This document shows positions 1 to 9,162 of a DNA stretch of 64,000 nucleotides, in pieces; the stretch's first letter is position 1; each line of letters begins with the position of its first letter. The DNA lies in assembly GCF_001424195.1 (NCBI RefSeq), contig NZ_LMOO01000005.1:794827-858826 (forward strand). The letters run 5' to 3'. Source of the DNA: Cellulomonas sp. Leaf334. GTDB taxonomy: Bacteria; Actinomycetota; Actinomycetes; Actinomycetales; Cellulomonadaceae. A program made the translations under genes and the position numbers. Under the pieces are notes generated by a model that worked only from the letters and a program-made list of their open reading frames with translations, did no database searches and had not been told where the DNA came from.

Positions 1-1
1 C

Positions 2-280
2 TGGACCGGTGACGTCGGACGGGCACTGGTCGACGGCGAGGTCGTCAGCGACCACTTCTGGCACGGGCGCGTCTGGGACGTCGACCTGTCGCCCGTGCGC
101 GACGAGGTCGCGGCCCGTGGCATCGTCCTGCAGCTCCTGCCCTGGCGCTCCGCGACCGGTGTCTGGGTGGACCCGACGGTGCGCGGCGTGGCCGACGGGA
201 TCACCGTCGCGTCGCTCGACGTGGTCCGCGTGGCCCGGGTCGTCCTGGAGCTCACGGGAGCCGACGATGCCCACGAGTGA
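2..280 (+). CDS. C-terminal end of a probable glycoside hydrolase (partial)
   Basis: Only the last 92 codons lie in the window; the reading frame is open from base 2 and ends at TGA 278-280. The visible part begins with a TGDVGRALVDG stretch followed by DHFWHGRVWDVDL, the style of the small beta-sandwich found at the C-terminus of some beta-galactosidase or GH2/GH35-like enzymes. The catalytic domain is outside the window, so substrate and family are unknown. It overlaps the next gene, whose ATG is at 267, which implies translational coupling with the DUF5107 protein and a shared role in carbohydrate breakdown. The glycosidase call is an inference from motif style and context. Confidence 0.45.
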   Translation, partial: WTGDVGRALVDGEVVSDHFWHGRVWDVDLSPVRDEVAARGIVLQLLPWRSATGVWVDPTVRGVADGITVASLDVVRVARVVLELTGADDAHE

Positions 281-3185
281 GATCACCCTCCCTGACGCGC
301 CCGCGGACCTGGCCGACGCCCTCGGACGCGGTGCCGCCGTGGCGTGGAGCGAGCCGCTGACCATCCGGACGTACGAGGCGGGGGAGCCCAGCCCGTACCC
401 GATGTACCTCGACCACCGCGTGTACCAGGGCTCGAGCGGCAAGGTCTATCCGCTGCCGTTCGTCGACCACGTCGCCGACGAGGGGGCGGACCGCCCGTGG
501 CAGGCGATCCACCTGGAGAACGCGTACGTGCGCCTGGTGGTGCTGCCCGAGCTCGGCGGCCGGATCCACGTCGGCTACGACAAGACGACCGGGTACAACT
601 TCTTCTACCGCAACAACGTCATCAAGCCCGCGCTGGTGGGCCTCGGCGGCCCGTGGATCAGCGGCGGTGTCGAGCTCAACTGGCCCCAGCACCACCGGCC
701 GGCCACGTACCTGCCCGTCGAGACGCACGTCGAGCACGCCGACGACGGGTCGGTGACCGTCTGGTGCCACGACCACGACCCGTTCACGCGGATGTCCGCC
801 CAGCACGGCGTGCGGCTGCGGGCGGACAGCTCCGTCGTCGAGCTCGTGGTCCGGCTGCACAACCGGACCAGCGAGCGGCAGTCGTTCCTGTGGTGGGCCA
901 ACGTCGCGGCGCGCGTGCACGACGACTACCAGTCGTTCTTCCCGCAGGACGTGCGCTTCGTCGCCGACCACGCGCGGCGCGCCCTCACGGCGTTCCCCCG
1001 CGCGGACCGCCCCTACTACGGCGTCGACTACCCGGCCCGGGCCGAGCAGGAGCCGGGTGCGGACCGGATCGACTACTACCGCAACATCCCGGTGCCGACG
1101 TCCTACATGGTCGTCGACTCCCAGCAGGACTTCTTCGGGGGCTACGACCACGCCGCAGGTGCGGGGTTCGTGCACTGGGCCGAGCGTCGGGTCTCTCCCG
1201 GCAAGAAGCAGTGGACCTGGGGCGACGCGCCCTTCGGCCACGCCTGGGACGCCCAGCTCACCGACGGCGACGGCCCGTACGTCGAGCTCATGGCCGGCGT
1301 CTACACGGACAACCAACCCGACTTCAGCTGGCTGCTGCCCGGCGAGACGAAGGTCTTCACCCAGTACTGGTACCCGATCCCCGCCATCGGCGCCGCCCAC
1401 CAGGCGACGCCGGACGCCGCGGTGCACGTCGAGCACGACGACGCCGTGGTCGCGCACGTCACGGTCACGTCCCCGCGCCCCGGTGCGGAGCTGCGCGTCC
1501 TGCGCGACGGGGTCGTCGTCGCGGCGCGGACCGTCGACCTCGTCCCGGGCGTCCCCGCCACGATCACCGCCCCGGCCGACACCGGGGTGCTCGGCGTCGA
1601 GCTCGTCGACGGCGCCGGCCGCAGTCTCGTGCGCTGGGCACCGACGGAGGTGAGCGGCGAGGAGCCGTGGGTCGCCGACGAGCCCCCTGCGCCGGAGGCC
1701 GTCGGGTCGGTCGAGGAGCTGTACCTCACGGGTCTGCACCTGGCCCAGTACCGGCACCCGACGCGTTCCCCGCTGCCGTACTGGCAGGAGGCGCTGCGCC
1801 GCGACGCCGGAGACGTCCGCACCAACCTGGCCCTGGCCGACCGCGACCACCGCGCGGGCCGGTACGAGCGCGCGCTCGACCGGGTGCAGGTCGCGCTCCG
1901 GCGCCTGACCCGCAGGAACGCGAACCCGCAGGACGCGGAGGCGTTCTACCTGGCCGGTCTCGTGCTGCACCGGCTCGGCCGCACCGTGGAGGCCGAACGC
2001 GCCCTCGGCAAGGCCGGCTGGGACGGCACCTGGGCGGCCGCCGCGGGTCTCGAGCTCGCCCGGTCCCTCGCCCACGGGGGCAGCAACCGTGCCGCGCTCC
2101 GGGTCCTGGACACCCTCGACGGGGTCGTCGGGCACGACACCCGGCGCACGGCCCTGCGTGTGGTCGTCGCCCGGCGGCTCGGCCACGACGAGGAGGCGTC
2201 CGACCTGCTGGCCTCCGCGCTCGCGCTCGACCCGCTCGACGCGACCCTGCGGGTCCTCGCGGGCCGGGACGCCCCCACCGATCCCGGTCTCCTCCTCGAC
2301 GTCGCCGGCGACCTGTGGCGGGCGGGCGAGCTCGAGCACGCGGTGGCGGTGCTGGACGACGTCGTGGCGGCGGCGGTCCGGGTGTCGGGCAACGTGCGAC
2401 CGGTCGCGCTCTACACCGCGGCCCGCGTCCTCGACGAGCTCGGGAGGCCGGCGGAGGCCGCCGCCCGCCGAACGCAGGCGCGCGAGGCCGACCTGACCTG
2501 GGCGTTCCCGTTCGGGCTGGATGCGCACGACGTGCTCCAGGCCGCCGTGCTCGCCGACCCGGACGACGCCGTCGCCCGGCTCCTGCTCGGCATGCTCCTC
2601 CACGCGCACGGGCGACGCCGGGAGGCCGCCGAGCTGTGGGAGCGCGCGATCGGGCTCGGCCTGCGCCACCCCGTCCTCCTGCGCAACGCCGCCCTGACCG
2701 CGTACAACGTGACCCACGACGACGACCTGGCCTGGCGGCGGTACGCGCAGGCGGTCGCGGCGGCGCCGGACGACGCCCGGCTGCGCCACGAGCAGGACCA
2801 GCTCGCCGAGCGCCTCGGTCACCCCGGTGCGGACCGGCTCGCGCGGCTGCGTCCCGTCGAGCACCTCGTGCTGACCCGCGACGACCTGACGACCTCCTAC
2901 GTCGGGCTCCTGGTCGCCACGGGGTCAGCACAGCGGGCGTACGAGATCCTCCGCACCCGCCCGTTCCACCCCTGGGAGGGAGGTGAGGGCGCCGTCGTCG
3001 CCGCCTGGGACGCGACGCTGGCCGCGCTCGGGCTGCCGAGGGCGGACCCGCCGGCGAGCCTGGGGGAGACCCGCGCCCGGTACGTCGCCCCTGCGGCGGT
3101 CCGGGACGACGGGGTGACGGACTACTTCGCCACGAGCCTGCCCGAGCTGCTGCTGTTCACGCGCGAGCACGACGGCGCGGGCTGA
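267..3185 (+). CDS. DUF5107 domain protein with C-terminal TPR repeats
   Basis: A 972-residue protein. I recognise the N-terminal part (about residues 25-370) as the DUF5107 domain: it carries GGRIHVGYDKTTGYNFFYRNN and GPWISGGVELNWPQHHRP, typical of this family of galactose-mutarotase-like beta-sandwich domains. The C-terminal half (about 500-930) is a run of helix-turn-helix pairs rich in Ala, Leu and Arg, consistent with tetratricopeptide repeats. Family members usually sit beside glycoside hydrolases and sugar transporters; their biochemical role is not established. The ATG at 267 is preferred because it overlaps the upstream stop by 14 nt and starts right before the conserved domain; upstream codons in this frame belong to the preceding gene. 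No signal peptide is visible, so a cytoplasmic location is likely. Confidence 0.85.
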   Translation: MPTSEITLPDAPADLADALGRGAAVAWSEPLTIRTYEAGEPSPYPMYLDHRVYQGSSGKVYPLPFVDHVADEGADRPWQAIHLENAYVRLVVLPELGGRIHVGYDKTTGYNFFYRNNVIKPALVGLGGPWISGGVELNWPQHHRPATYLPVETHVEHADDGSVTVWCHDHDPFTRMSAQHGVRLRADSSVVELVVRLHNRTSERQSFLWWANVAARVHDDYQSFFPQDVRFVADHARRALTAFPRADRPYYGVDYPARAEQEPGADRIDYYRNIPVPTSYMVVDSQQDFFGGYDHAAGAGFVHWAERRVSPGKKQWTWGDAPFGHAWDAQLTDGDGPYVELMAGVYTDNQPDFSWLLPGETKVFTQYWYPIPAIGAAHQATPDAAVHVEHDDAVVAHVTVTSPRPGAELRVLRDGVVVAARTVDLVPGVPATITAPADTGVLGVELVDGAGRSLVRWAPTEVSGEEPWVADEPPAPEAVGSVEELYLTGLHLAQYRHPTRSPLPYWQEALRRDAGDVRTNLALADRDHRAGRYERALDRVQVALRRLTRRNANPQDAEAFYLAGLVLHRLGRTVEAERALGKAGWDGTWAAAAGLELARSLAHGGSNRAALRVLDTLDGVVGHDTRRTALRVVVARRLGHDEEASDLLASALALDPLDATLRVLAGRDAPTDPGLLLDVAGDLWRAGELEHAVAVLDDVVAAAVRVSGNVRPVALYTAARVLDELGRPAEAAARRTQAREADLTWAFPFGLDAHDVLQAAVLADPDDAVARLLLGMLLHAHGRRREAAELWERAIGLGLRHPVLLRNAALTAYNVTHDDDLAWRRYAQAVAAAPDDARLRHEQDQLAERLGHPGADRLARLRPVEHLVLTRDDLTTSYVGLLVATGSAQRAYEILRTRPFHPWEGGEGAVVAAWDATLAALGLPRADPPASLGETRARYVAPAAVRDDGVTDYFATSLPELLLFTREHDGAG

Positions 3186-3214
3186 CGTGCGCAGGCGCCA
3201 CGGCCCCGAGCGCC

Positions 3215-3220
3215 TAGCCT
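3215..3220 (+). promoter_or_regulatory. -10 element (TAGCCT) of metB, leaderless type
   Basis: TAGCCT lies 7 nt before the GTG start and there is no Shine-Dalgarno sequence. The transcript would begin at or near the start codon. Confidence 0.55.
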
Positions 3221-3227
3221 GGGACGC

Positions 3228-4460
3228 GTGACGAACCACGCGCACCCCCAGGACGACGACTGGTCCTCCGCAGGTTTCTCGACCCGCGCCATCCATGCAG
3301 GTCAGGACCCGGACCCCACCACCGGGGCGGTCGTGCCGCCCATCTACGCGACGTCGACGTACAAGCAGGACGGCGTCGGCGGGCTGCGGGGCGGGTACGA
3401 GTACTCGCGCTCGGCCAACCCGACGCGCACCGCGCTGGAGTCGGCGCTCGCCGCCGCGGAAGGGGGTGCGGCGGGATTCGCGTTCGCGTCGGGCCTCGCC
3501 GCCGAGGACACCCTCCTCCGGGCGACCCTGCGTCCGGGAGACCACGTCGTCATCCCGAACGACGCGTACGGCGGCACCTACCGCCTGATCGCGCGGGTGT
3601 TCGGCCCGTGGGGCATCGAGCACACCCCCGTCGACCTGTCCGACGCCGACGCGGTGGTCGCCGCGATCCAGCCGGGCCGCACGAAGGTCGTCTGGGTCGA
3701 GACGCCGACGAACCCGCTGCTGGGCATCGCCGACATCGCGGTCCTCGCCGCGCACGCGCGGGCGGCGGGCGCCCTGCTCGTCGTCGACAACACGTTCGCG
3801 ACGCCCTACCTCCAGCAGCCGCTCGCGCTCGGCGCCGACGTCGTCGTGCACTCGACGACGAAGTACATCGGCGGGCACTCCGACGTCGTCGGCGGGGCGC
3901 TCGTCGTCGCCGACGGTGCGCAGCTGCCCGTGGGCCTGGAGGCGCCGACCGGGACGACGAACCTCGCGGACGCGGTGCGGTTCCACCAGAACGCGTCCGG
4001 TGCGGTCGCGGGACCCTTCGACGCGTGGCTGACGCTGCGCGGGCTCAAGACGCTCGCGGTGCGCATGGACCGGCACGAGAGCAACGCGCGCGCGATCGCC
4101 GACTTCCTCGTGACGCACGACGCGGTGACGTCCGTGATCTACCCGGGCCTCGACAGCCACCCCGGGCACGAGGTGGCCGCCCGGCAGATGAGCGGGTTCG
4201 GCGGGATGATCTCGTTCCGGACCGGCAGCGAGGCGTCGGCCCTGGCCGTCTGCGCGGCCACGCACGTCTTCACGCTCGCGGAGTCGCTCGGCGGCGTCGA
4301 GTCGCTGATCGAGCACCCCCACCAGATGACCCACGGGTCGGTCGCGGGCACGGAGCTGGAGGTCCCCGACGACCTCGTGCGGCTCTCCGTGGGCATCGAG
4401 GACGTCGCCGACCTGATCGCCGACCTCGACACCGCGCTGGCTGCCGGGCGAGACGCGTGA
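3228..4460 (+). CDS. metB: Cystathionine gamma-synthase (trans-sulfuration PLP enzyme)
   Basis: A 410-residue fold-type I PLP enzyme of the Cys/Met metabolism family, which joins O-acetyl- or O-succinylhomoserine with cysteine to give cystathionine in methionine synthesis. The N-terminal STRAIHAGQ block, the YEYSRSANPTR block near residue 58, the VDNTF strand near 186 and the PLP-binding lysine in STTKYIGGHSD (Lys212) are all present, and the length is normal. Cystathionine gamma-lyase has the same fold, so the reaction cannot be fixed from sequence alone. The GTG start at 3228 has no SD and follows a TAGCCT -10 box. Its stop overlaps the GTG of the next gene (GTGA). Confidence 0.88.
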   Translation: MTNHAHPQDDDWSSAGFSTRAIHAGQDPDPTTGAVVPPIYATSTYKQDGVGGLRGGYEYSRSANPTRTALESALAAAEGGAAGFAFASGLAAEDTLLRATLRPGDHVVIPNDAYGGTYRLIARVFGPWGIEHTPVDLSDADAVVAAIQPGRTKVVWVETPTNPLLGIADIAVLAAHARAAGALLVVDNTFATPYLQQPLALGADVVVHSTTKYIGGHSDVVGGALVVADGAQLPVGLEAPTGTTNLADAVRFHQNASGAVAGPFDAWLTLRGLKTLAVRMDRHESNARAIADFLVTHDAVTSVIYPGLDSHPGHEVAARQMSGFGGMISFRTGSEASALAVCAATHVFTLAESLGGVESLIEHPHQMTHGSVAGTELEVPDDLVRLSVGIEDVADLIADLDTALAAGRDA

Positions 4461-5749
4461 GCACGACCGGGCCGCGCACCCCGAACGCTGACGGCACCTC
4501 GGTGCCCCCCTCGGTCCGCAACGCCGCCGCGTGGTCGTGGCGGCTGCTGCTCATCGGTGCGGCGCTCGCTGTGCTGCTCTGGCTCCTGAACGAGCTCAAG
4601 GTCGTCGTGGTGCCGATCGCGGTGGCGCTGCTGCTCACCGTGCTGCTCGCACCGTTCGTCGGCTGGCTGGACCGTCGCGGGCTGCCCCGCGTGGCAGCCG
4701 TCGGGCTCTCGCTCGCCGGGCTCATCGCCCTCGTCGCCGGCCTGCTCACGCTCGCGGGCCGCTCGATCGTCAAGGGCTTCGGCGAGCTCTGGGACCAGGC
4801 CGCGCAGGGGATCGACAAGCTGACCACCTGGCTCGCCGAGGGCCCCCTCCAGCTCACGACCGCGGACATCTCCGGCTGGATGGAGCGGATCCAGGGGTCG
4901 CTCAGCGGCGGCAGCTCCGAGCTCGTCACCGGTGCGCTGCACGCGGGGACCACCGTCGCGCACGTCGCGGCGGGAGCGCTCATCGCGCTGTTCTGCACGT
5001 TCTTCTTCCTGCTCGACGGCCGCACCATCTGGGCGTGGGTCATCGGGCTCCTGCCGCGCGGCTCCCGCGAGCACGTGCACCAGGCCGGTCGGCGCGGACT
5101 CGTCACGCTCGGCGCCTACACCCGGACCCAGATCCTGGTCGCGGCCGTCGACGCCGTCGGCATCGGCCTCGGCGCGGCGATCCTTCAGGTCCCGCTCGCG
5201 CTGCCCCTGGCGGTGCTGGTGTTCCTCGGGTCGTTCATCCCGATCGTCGGTGCGGTCGTCACCGGGTCGATCGCGATCCTGGTCGCGCTCGTGTCCAACG
5301 GCCCGGTGACGGCCCTCTGGATGCTGGTCGTCGTCCTGGCGGTGCAGCAGATCGAGGGTCACGTCCTGCAGCCGTTCCTCATGGGCCACGCGGTGTCGCT
5401 GCACCCCGTCGCGGTCCTGCTGTCGGTGGCCGCGGGCTCGTTCGTCGCGGGCATCGTGGGTGCGCTGTTCGCCGTGCCGATCGCCGCGACCCTCAACACC
5501 GTGCTGCTCTACCTGCACGGCCACGACAAGTTCCCGCAGCTCGGCACCGACGACCACGTCCCCGTGCGCGGGCGCGGGCATCCCGTGCTCGACCGCGCCA
5601 TCGCACAGGTCGCGGAGGCGACCTCGGAGCGGGTGGCGACGGAGGCGGAGATCGCCGAGCGTGCCGACGCGGACGAACGCGCCGCAGTGGTCGACACCGT
5701 GGCGGAGGACGCCGGCGAGCCCGGAGGGCCTGATGACAGGCCTCGCTGA
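4457..5749 (+). CDS. AI-2E family transporter (UPF0118)
   Basis: A 430-residue integral membrane protein of the AI-2 exporter/YdiK-PerM family. Hydrophobic segments occur near residues 25-90 (three), then a hydrophilic amphipathic stretch, then a block of four or five segments from about 165 to 350. The family-typical GSFIPIVGAVVTG and QQIEGHVLQPFLMG motifs are visible. The C-terminal 80 residues form an acidic Glu/Ala/Asp-rich tail. The GTG at 4457 overlaps the metB stop by 4 nt, which points to coupled translation. Family members export small molecules or help sodium/proton exchange; the substrate here is unknown. Confidence 0.85.
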   Translation: MSTTGPRTPNADGTSVPPSVRNAAAWSWRLLLIGAALAVLLWLLNELKVVVVPIAVALLLTVLLAPFVGWLDRRGLPRVAAVGLSLAGLIALVAGLLTLAGRSIVKGFGELWDQAAQGIDKLTTWLAEGPLQLTTADISGWMERIQGSLSGGSSELVTGALHAGTTVAHVAAGALIALFCTFFFLLDGRTIWAWVIGLLPRGSREHVHQAGRRGLVTLGAYTRTQILVAAVDAVGIGLGAAILQVPLALPLAVLVFLGSFIPIVGAVVTGSIAILVALVSNGPVTALWMLVVVLAVQQIEGHVLQPFLMGHAVSLHPVAVLLSVAAGSFVAGIVGALFAVPIAATLNTVLLYLHGHDKFPQLGTDDHVPVRGRGHPVLDRAIAQVAEATSERVATEAEIAERADADERAAVVDTVAEDAGEPGGPDDRPR

Positions 5750-6932
5750 CGTCCGGGCGGCCGCGCTGCTGCTCGAGGGCGTCTCGGACCGCACCCCGGT
5801 GCAGCTCAGCCGGGCCCTGTCGCAGGTCTGCGGGGCCGAGGTGTGGCTCAAGTGCGAGAACCTGCAGCGCGCCGGGTCGTTCAAGCTGCGCGGCGCCTAC
5901 GTGCGCATGGCCCGGCTGTCGCCCGAGGAGCAGGCGCGTGGCGTCGTCGCGGCCAGCGCCGGGAACCACGCGCAGGGCGTCGCGCTCGCGGCCCGGATCC
6001 TCGGCCTGACGGCGGTCGTGTTCATGCCCGCGGACGCCGCACTGCCGAAGATCGCCGCGACCCGCGACTACGGTGCCCGCGTCGAGCTGGTCGGCGCCAG
6101 CGTCGACGAGGCCCTCGTGCACGCCCGCGAGTTCGCGGACCGCACCGGCGCCGTGCTCATCCACCCGTTCGACCACGAGGACGTCGTCGCCGGCCAGGGC
6201 ACGATCGCGCTCGAGATCGTCGAGCAGGTCCCCGACGTGGCCACCGTCGTCGTGCCCATCGGCGGGGGTGGGCTGGCCGCCGGGGTCGTCGCCACGCTCG
6301 CCGAGCTGCGGCCCGACGTTCGCGTCATCGGGGTCCAGGCCGCCCGCGCGGCGTCCTACCCCGCCTCGCTCGCGGCGGGACACCCGATCCCCGCCCCCGA
6401 GCTGCGGACCATGGCCGACGGCATCGCGGTCGGGCTGCCCGGCACCGTGCCCTTCGAGATCCTGGCGGGCCACCACATCGAGGTGGTCACCGTCTCCGAG
6501 GAGGACCTGTCCCGCGCGCTGCTGCTCGTCGCGGAGCGCGCGAAGATGCTGGTCGAGCCGTCCGGGGCAGCAGCCGCGGCCGCGGTCATGGCCGGCGTCG
6601 GACCGCTCGACGGTCCGGTCGTGGTGATCCTGTCCGGCGGCAACATCGACCCGCTCGTGCTCATGCGGGTGGTCCGGCACGGGCTCGCGTCCGCCGGGCG
6701 GTTCCTGCAGCTGCAGGTCCGGATCGACGACACGCCCGGAGCGCTCGCCGACCTGCTGCGGGCGCTCGCGGACACCGGCGGGAACGTCATGCACGTCTCG
6801 CACGCGCGGACGGTCGGTGACCTGCAGCTCGACGAGGTCGCGATCGTCGTGCAGGTCGAGACCAAGGGACCGGACCACTGCGAGTACGTCGTCGGACAGC
6901 TGCGCGCGGCGGGCTACCGGCTCGGGGCCTGA
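5733..6932 (+). CDS. ilvA: Threonine ammonia-lyase with C-terminal ACT domain
   Basis: A 399-residue fold-type II PLP enzyme that deaminates L-threonine to 2-oxobutanoate, feeding isoleucine synthesis or threonine breakdown. The PLP lysine is in RAGSFKLRGAY (Lys51), the phosphate-binding glycine loop is IGGGGLAAG (about 176-184), and a single ACT-like domain (about 320-399) follows. This short one-ACT form resembles the TdcB/short IlvA type rather than the 500-residue two-ACT E. coli IlvA. A GGAGGG sequence lies 4 nt before the ATG at 5733. The gene overlaps the transporter by 17 nt, so it is probably in the same transcript. Confidence 0.9.
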   Translation: MTGLADVRAAALLLEGVSDRTPVQLSRALSQVCGAEVWLKCENLQRAGSFKLRGAYVRMARLSPEEQARGVVAASAGNHAQGVALAARILGLTAVVFMPADAALPKIAATRDYGARVELVGASVDEALVHAREFADRTGAVLIHPFDHEDVVAGQGTIALEIVEQVPDVATVVVPIGGGGLAAGVVATLAELRPDVRVIGVQAARAASYPASLAAGHPIPAPELRTMADGIAVGLPGTVPFEILAGHHIEVVTVSEEDLSRALLLVAERAKMLVEPSGAAAAAAVMAGVGPLDGPVVVILSGGNIDPLVLMRVVRHGLASAGRFLQLQVRIDDTPGALADLLRALADTGGNVMHVSHARTVGDLQLDEVAIVVQVETKGPDHCEYVVGQLRAAGYRLGA

Positions 6933-6935
6933 GAG

Positions 6936-6975
6936 CACGACGAGACGCCACCCCAGCGGGTGACGCCTCGTCGTG
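6936..6975. terminator. Bidirectional hairpin between convergent ilvA and greA
   Basis: Two 18-nt arms (6936-6953 and 6958-6975) separated by a 4-nt CAGC loop pair at 16 of 18 positions. It lies between two convergent stop codons and has no T-tract, as is usual in actinobacteria. Confidence 0.75.
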
Positions 6976-6984
6976 GTGCGGGAC

Positions 6985-7470
6985 TCAGCCCGCGAAGGGC
7001 TTCGCGTCCGTGATCTTGACCTTGATCTCACGCCCGTTCGGCGCGGTGTACGAGGTCGAGTCACCGATCTTGGTGCCGTTGATCGCCGCGCCGAGGGGCG
7101 ACGTCGGCGAGAAGACCTCGATGTCGGAGGTCCCGGCGATCTCGCGGGAACCGAGCAGGAAGACCATCTCGTCGCCGGCCACGACGGCCGTCACGACCAT
7201 GCCGGGCTCGACGACCCCGTCGTCCGGGGGCGTCCCGATCTGGACGTTGCGCAGCTTCTCCTTCAGCTCGCGGATGCGGGCGGCCTGCTTCGCCTGCTCC
7301 TCGCGAGCGGCGTGGTAGCCGCCGTTCTCCTTGAGGTCGCCCTCGTCGCGCGCAGCCGCGATCCGCTCGATGATCTCCGCGCTGCCCTCACCTTCGAGGT
7401 GGGCGAGCTCGGCCGTGAGGCGGTCGTAGGCCTCCTGGGTCAACCATGTGGCCGCAGTCGTATCGGTCAC
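6985..7470 (-). CDS. greA: Transcription elongation factor GreA
   Basis: A 161-residue protein. The N-terminal coiled coil (about 10-80) carries the tip motif AAARDEGDLKENGGYHAAREEQ, whose acidic residues enter the RNA polymerase secondary channel and stimulate cleavage of backtracked RNA. The C-terminal FKBP-like domain contains FLLGSREIAG and SPLGAAINGTKIGD. The GTG at 7470 is chosen because AGGAAAGGAG lies just upstream and the protein then begins with MTDTTAATWLTQEAYDRL, as in actinobacterial GreA. It is monocistronic, with a terminator shared with ilvA. About 200 nt separate the start from the nearest plausible -10 (TATCCT, 7676-7671). Confidence 0.93.
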   Translation of the reverse strand: MTDTTAATWLTQEAYDRLTAELAHLEGEGSAEIIERIAAARDEGDLKENGGYHAAREEQAKQAARIRELKEKLRNVQIGTPPDDGVVEPGMVVTAVVAGDEMVFLLGSREIAGTSDIEVFSPTSPLGAAINGTKIGDSTSYTAPNGREIKVKITDAKPFAG

Positions 7471-7670
7471 GATCGCTCCTTTCCTGACGTACGTGTGTGC
7501 CGGACGGGCCGACGTCCGCGCTGCCCGGGGGGCCAGCGCTCGGCAGTCCGATCGGCCGGACGCATCCTGCGGACGCGTCCGGATAGCGGGTACTGAGGGG
7601 GTGCTCCGCCGTTCCCTCTCGGTCGGGTGGACCAGTGTCGGCGCCGGACCGGGGCGGCGTTGAAACGAAC

Positions 7671-7676
7671 AGGATA
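7671..7676 (-). promoter_or_regulatory. Possible greA -10 (TATCCT on the minus strand)
   Basis: TATCCT sits 201 nt upstream of the greA GTG, in the 254-nt gap before the DUF4307 gene. A second TATCCG lies at 7585-7580. No clear -35 was found. I see no ORF or clear RNA gene in the gap. Confidence 0.25.
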
Positions 7677-7724
7677 GCAAGGTGGGGCCGACGGAACCGC
7701 GAGATCACCCGCTGAGCAGCCCGA

Positions 7725-8144
7725 TCAGGGCGTGGGGTCCTCGACCAGCTCGCACGACTCGACGATCCCGGTCACCGCGAGCTCGGTGGTCTGCACCGGG
7801 ACGGTGACCCGGCGGGTGGCCGCGTCCGCGGGGCCGACCTCGACCGTGCGGACACCGACCTCGGCGTAGGACTCGGACAGCGCGGTGACCCGGCAGGTCA
7901 CCGTCGCCTCCTTGGGCTTGGTCACCTCGAAGGTCACGTCGACCGCCTGGGGCCCCTCGACGTGGAAGCCCACGTCCTTGGTCGACACGGGCTTCCCCGC
8001 CATGGCGAGGCCGATCCAGACGACGAGGGCGAGCCCGACGACCGCGGCCACGACGATCCCGATGCGTCCGCGCCGCGCGGACCGCGCGGTCGGCTCGGGA
8101 CCGTACCGACCGGCGGGCGGTCGGGTGGTGGGCGACTCGGTCAC
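7725..8144 (-). CDS. DUF4307 domain membrane protein
   Basis: A 139-residue protein with a basic, Pro/Arg-rich N-terminus, one transmembrane helix (about residues 29-50, IGIVVAAVVGLALVVWIGLAMAG broken by few polar residues) and a C-terminal extracytoplasmic beta-rich domain with two cysteines (TCRVTAL and VESCELVE). This matches the actinobacterial DUF4307 family, whose function is unknown. The GTG at 8144 has GAGGAG 5 nt upstream. It is divergent from mca across 145 nt. In many actinobacteria such a gene lies between greA and mca, so the neighbourhood looks conserved. Confidence 0.75.
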   Translation of the reverse strand: MTESPTTRPPAGRYGPEPTARSARRGRIGIVVAAVVGLALVVWIGLAMAGKPVSTKDVGFHVEGPQAVDVTFEVTKPKEATVTCRVTALSESYAEVGVRTVEVGPADAATRRVTVPVQTTELAVTGIVESCELVEDPTP

Positions 8145-8289
8145 GGAGCTCCTCGTGCTGGTGGGGTGGCGCGACACGGGTGCCGCGTGAGCGATCATTG
8201 TCTCTCGTCCCACCACCCGCCCGTGCCGAGCGGACCGCGACCCTGCGGTCCCGGCGGGCCCTCGGCGGGCGACCGACGGGAGGCCCGAG

Positions 8290-9162
8290 GTGACCGGAGA
8301 GCGGCTGCGCCTGATGGCGGTGCACGCCCACCCCGACGACGAGTCGAGCAAGGGCGCCGCGACCACGGCGAGGTACGCGGCCGAGGGCGTCGACGTCCTC
8401 GTCGTGTCGTGCACTGGTGGGGAGCGCGGCGACGTGCTCAACCCGCAGCACCCCGCGGTCGAGGGCGGCCTGGACGGCATGCGGGAGTACCGCCGGCACG
8501 AGATGGCCGCCGCTGCGGCCGCGCTCGGGGTGCAGCACCGGTGGCTGGGCTTCGTCGACTCGGGGCTGCCCGAGGGCGACCCGTTGCCGCCGCTGCCGGA
8601 GGGCTGCTTCGCGCTCGTCCCGCTCGAGGAGGCGTCGGCCCCGCTGGTCGAGCTGGTCCGCGAGTTCCGGCCCCACGTGATCACCACGTACGACCCGTCG
8701 GGCGGCTACCCCCACCCCGACCACATCATGTGCCACCGCGTCTCCGTGGAGGCGTTCGAGGCCGCCGGCAACCCCGAGCGCTACCGCGGGCACGGTGAGC
8801 CGTGGACGCCGTCGAAGCTGTACTACAACCACGGCTTCTCAATGGCGCGGATGCGGGCCGTGCACGACGCGATCATCGCCGCCGGCCGGGAGTCGCCGTT
8901 CGGTGACTGGCTCGACTCGCGCCAGGCGCGGGAGATCCCCGAGCGCGAGGTGACCACCCGCATCGAGTGCTCGGCCTACTTCCCGCAGCGCGACGACGCC
9001 CTGCGCGCGCACGCCACGCAGATCGACCCGGACGGCTTCTTCTTCGCGGTGCCGCGCGAGCTCGAGATCGCCCAGTGGCCGACGGAGGAGTACGAGCTGG
9101 CGTCGTCGCACGTGCCGGTGTCGCTGCCGGAGGACGACCTGTTCGCCGGGCTGCGCGGATGA
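8290..9162 (+). CDS. mca: Mycothiol S-conjugate amidase Mca
   Basis: A 290-residue zinc amidase of the LmbE/PIG-L fold. It cleaves mycothiol S-conjugates of toxic electrophiles to a mercapturic acid, which is exported, and GlcN-Ins, which is recycled. Zinc-binding AHPDDE is at residues 13-18 and the GGYPHPDH motif at 138-145. The [11 protein letters not shown] block near 45 and overall length distinguish it from MshB, whose gene is at 61.7 kb. The GTG start at 8290 follows a GAGG-type site. The stop overlaps the ATG of the next gene (ATGA), starting a three-gene coupled run. Confidence 0.9.
   Translation: MTGERLRLMAVHAHPDDESSKGAATTARYAAEGVDVLVVSCTGGERGDVLNPQHPAVEGGLDGMREYRRHEMAAAAAALGVQHRWLGFVDSGLPEGDPLPPLPEGCFALVPLEEASAPLVELVREFRPHVITTYDPSGGYPHPDHIMCHRVSVEAFEAAGNPERYRGHGEPWTPSKLYYNHGFSMARMRAVHDAIIAAGRESPFGDWLDSRQAREIPEREVTTRIECSAYFPQRDDALRAHATQIDPDGFFFAVPRELEIAQWPTEEYELASSHVPVSLPEDDLFAGLRG

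Noticed and set aside
252..2864. Long minus-strand open frame opposite the DUF5107 gene
   Set aside because: Arg/Val/Gly-rich translation with no domain; a GC-bias shadow of the real gene.
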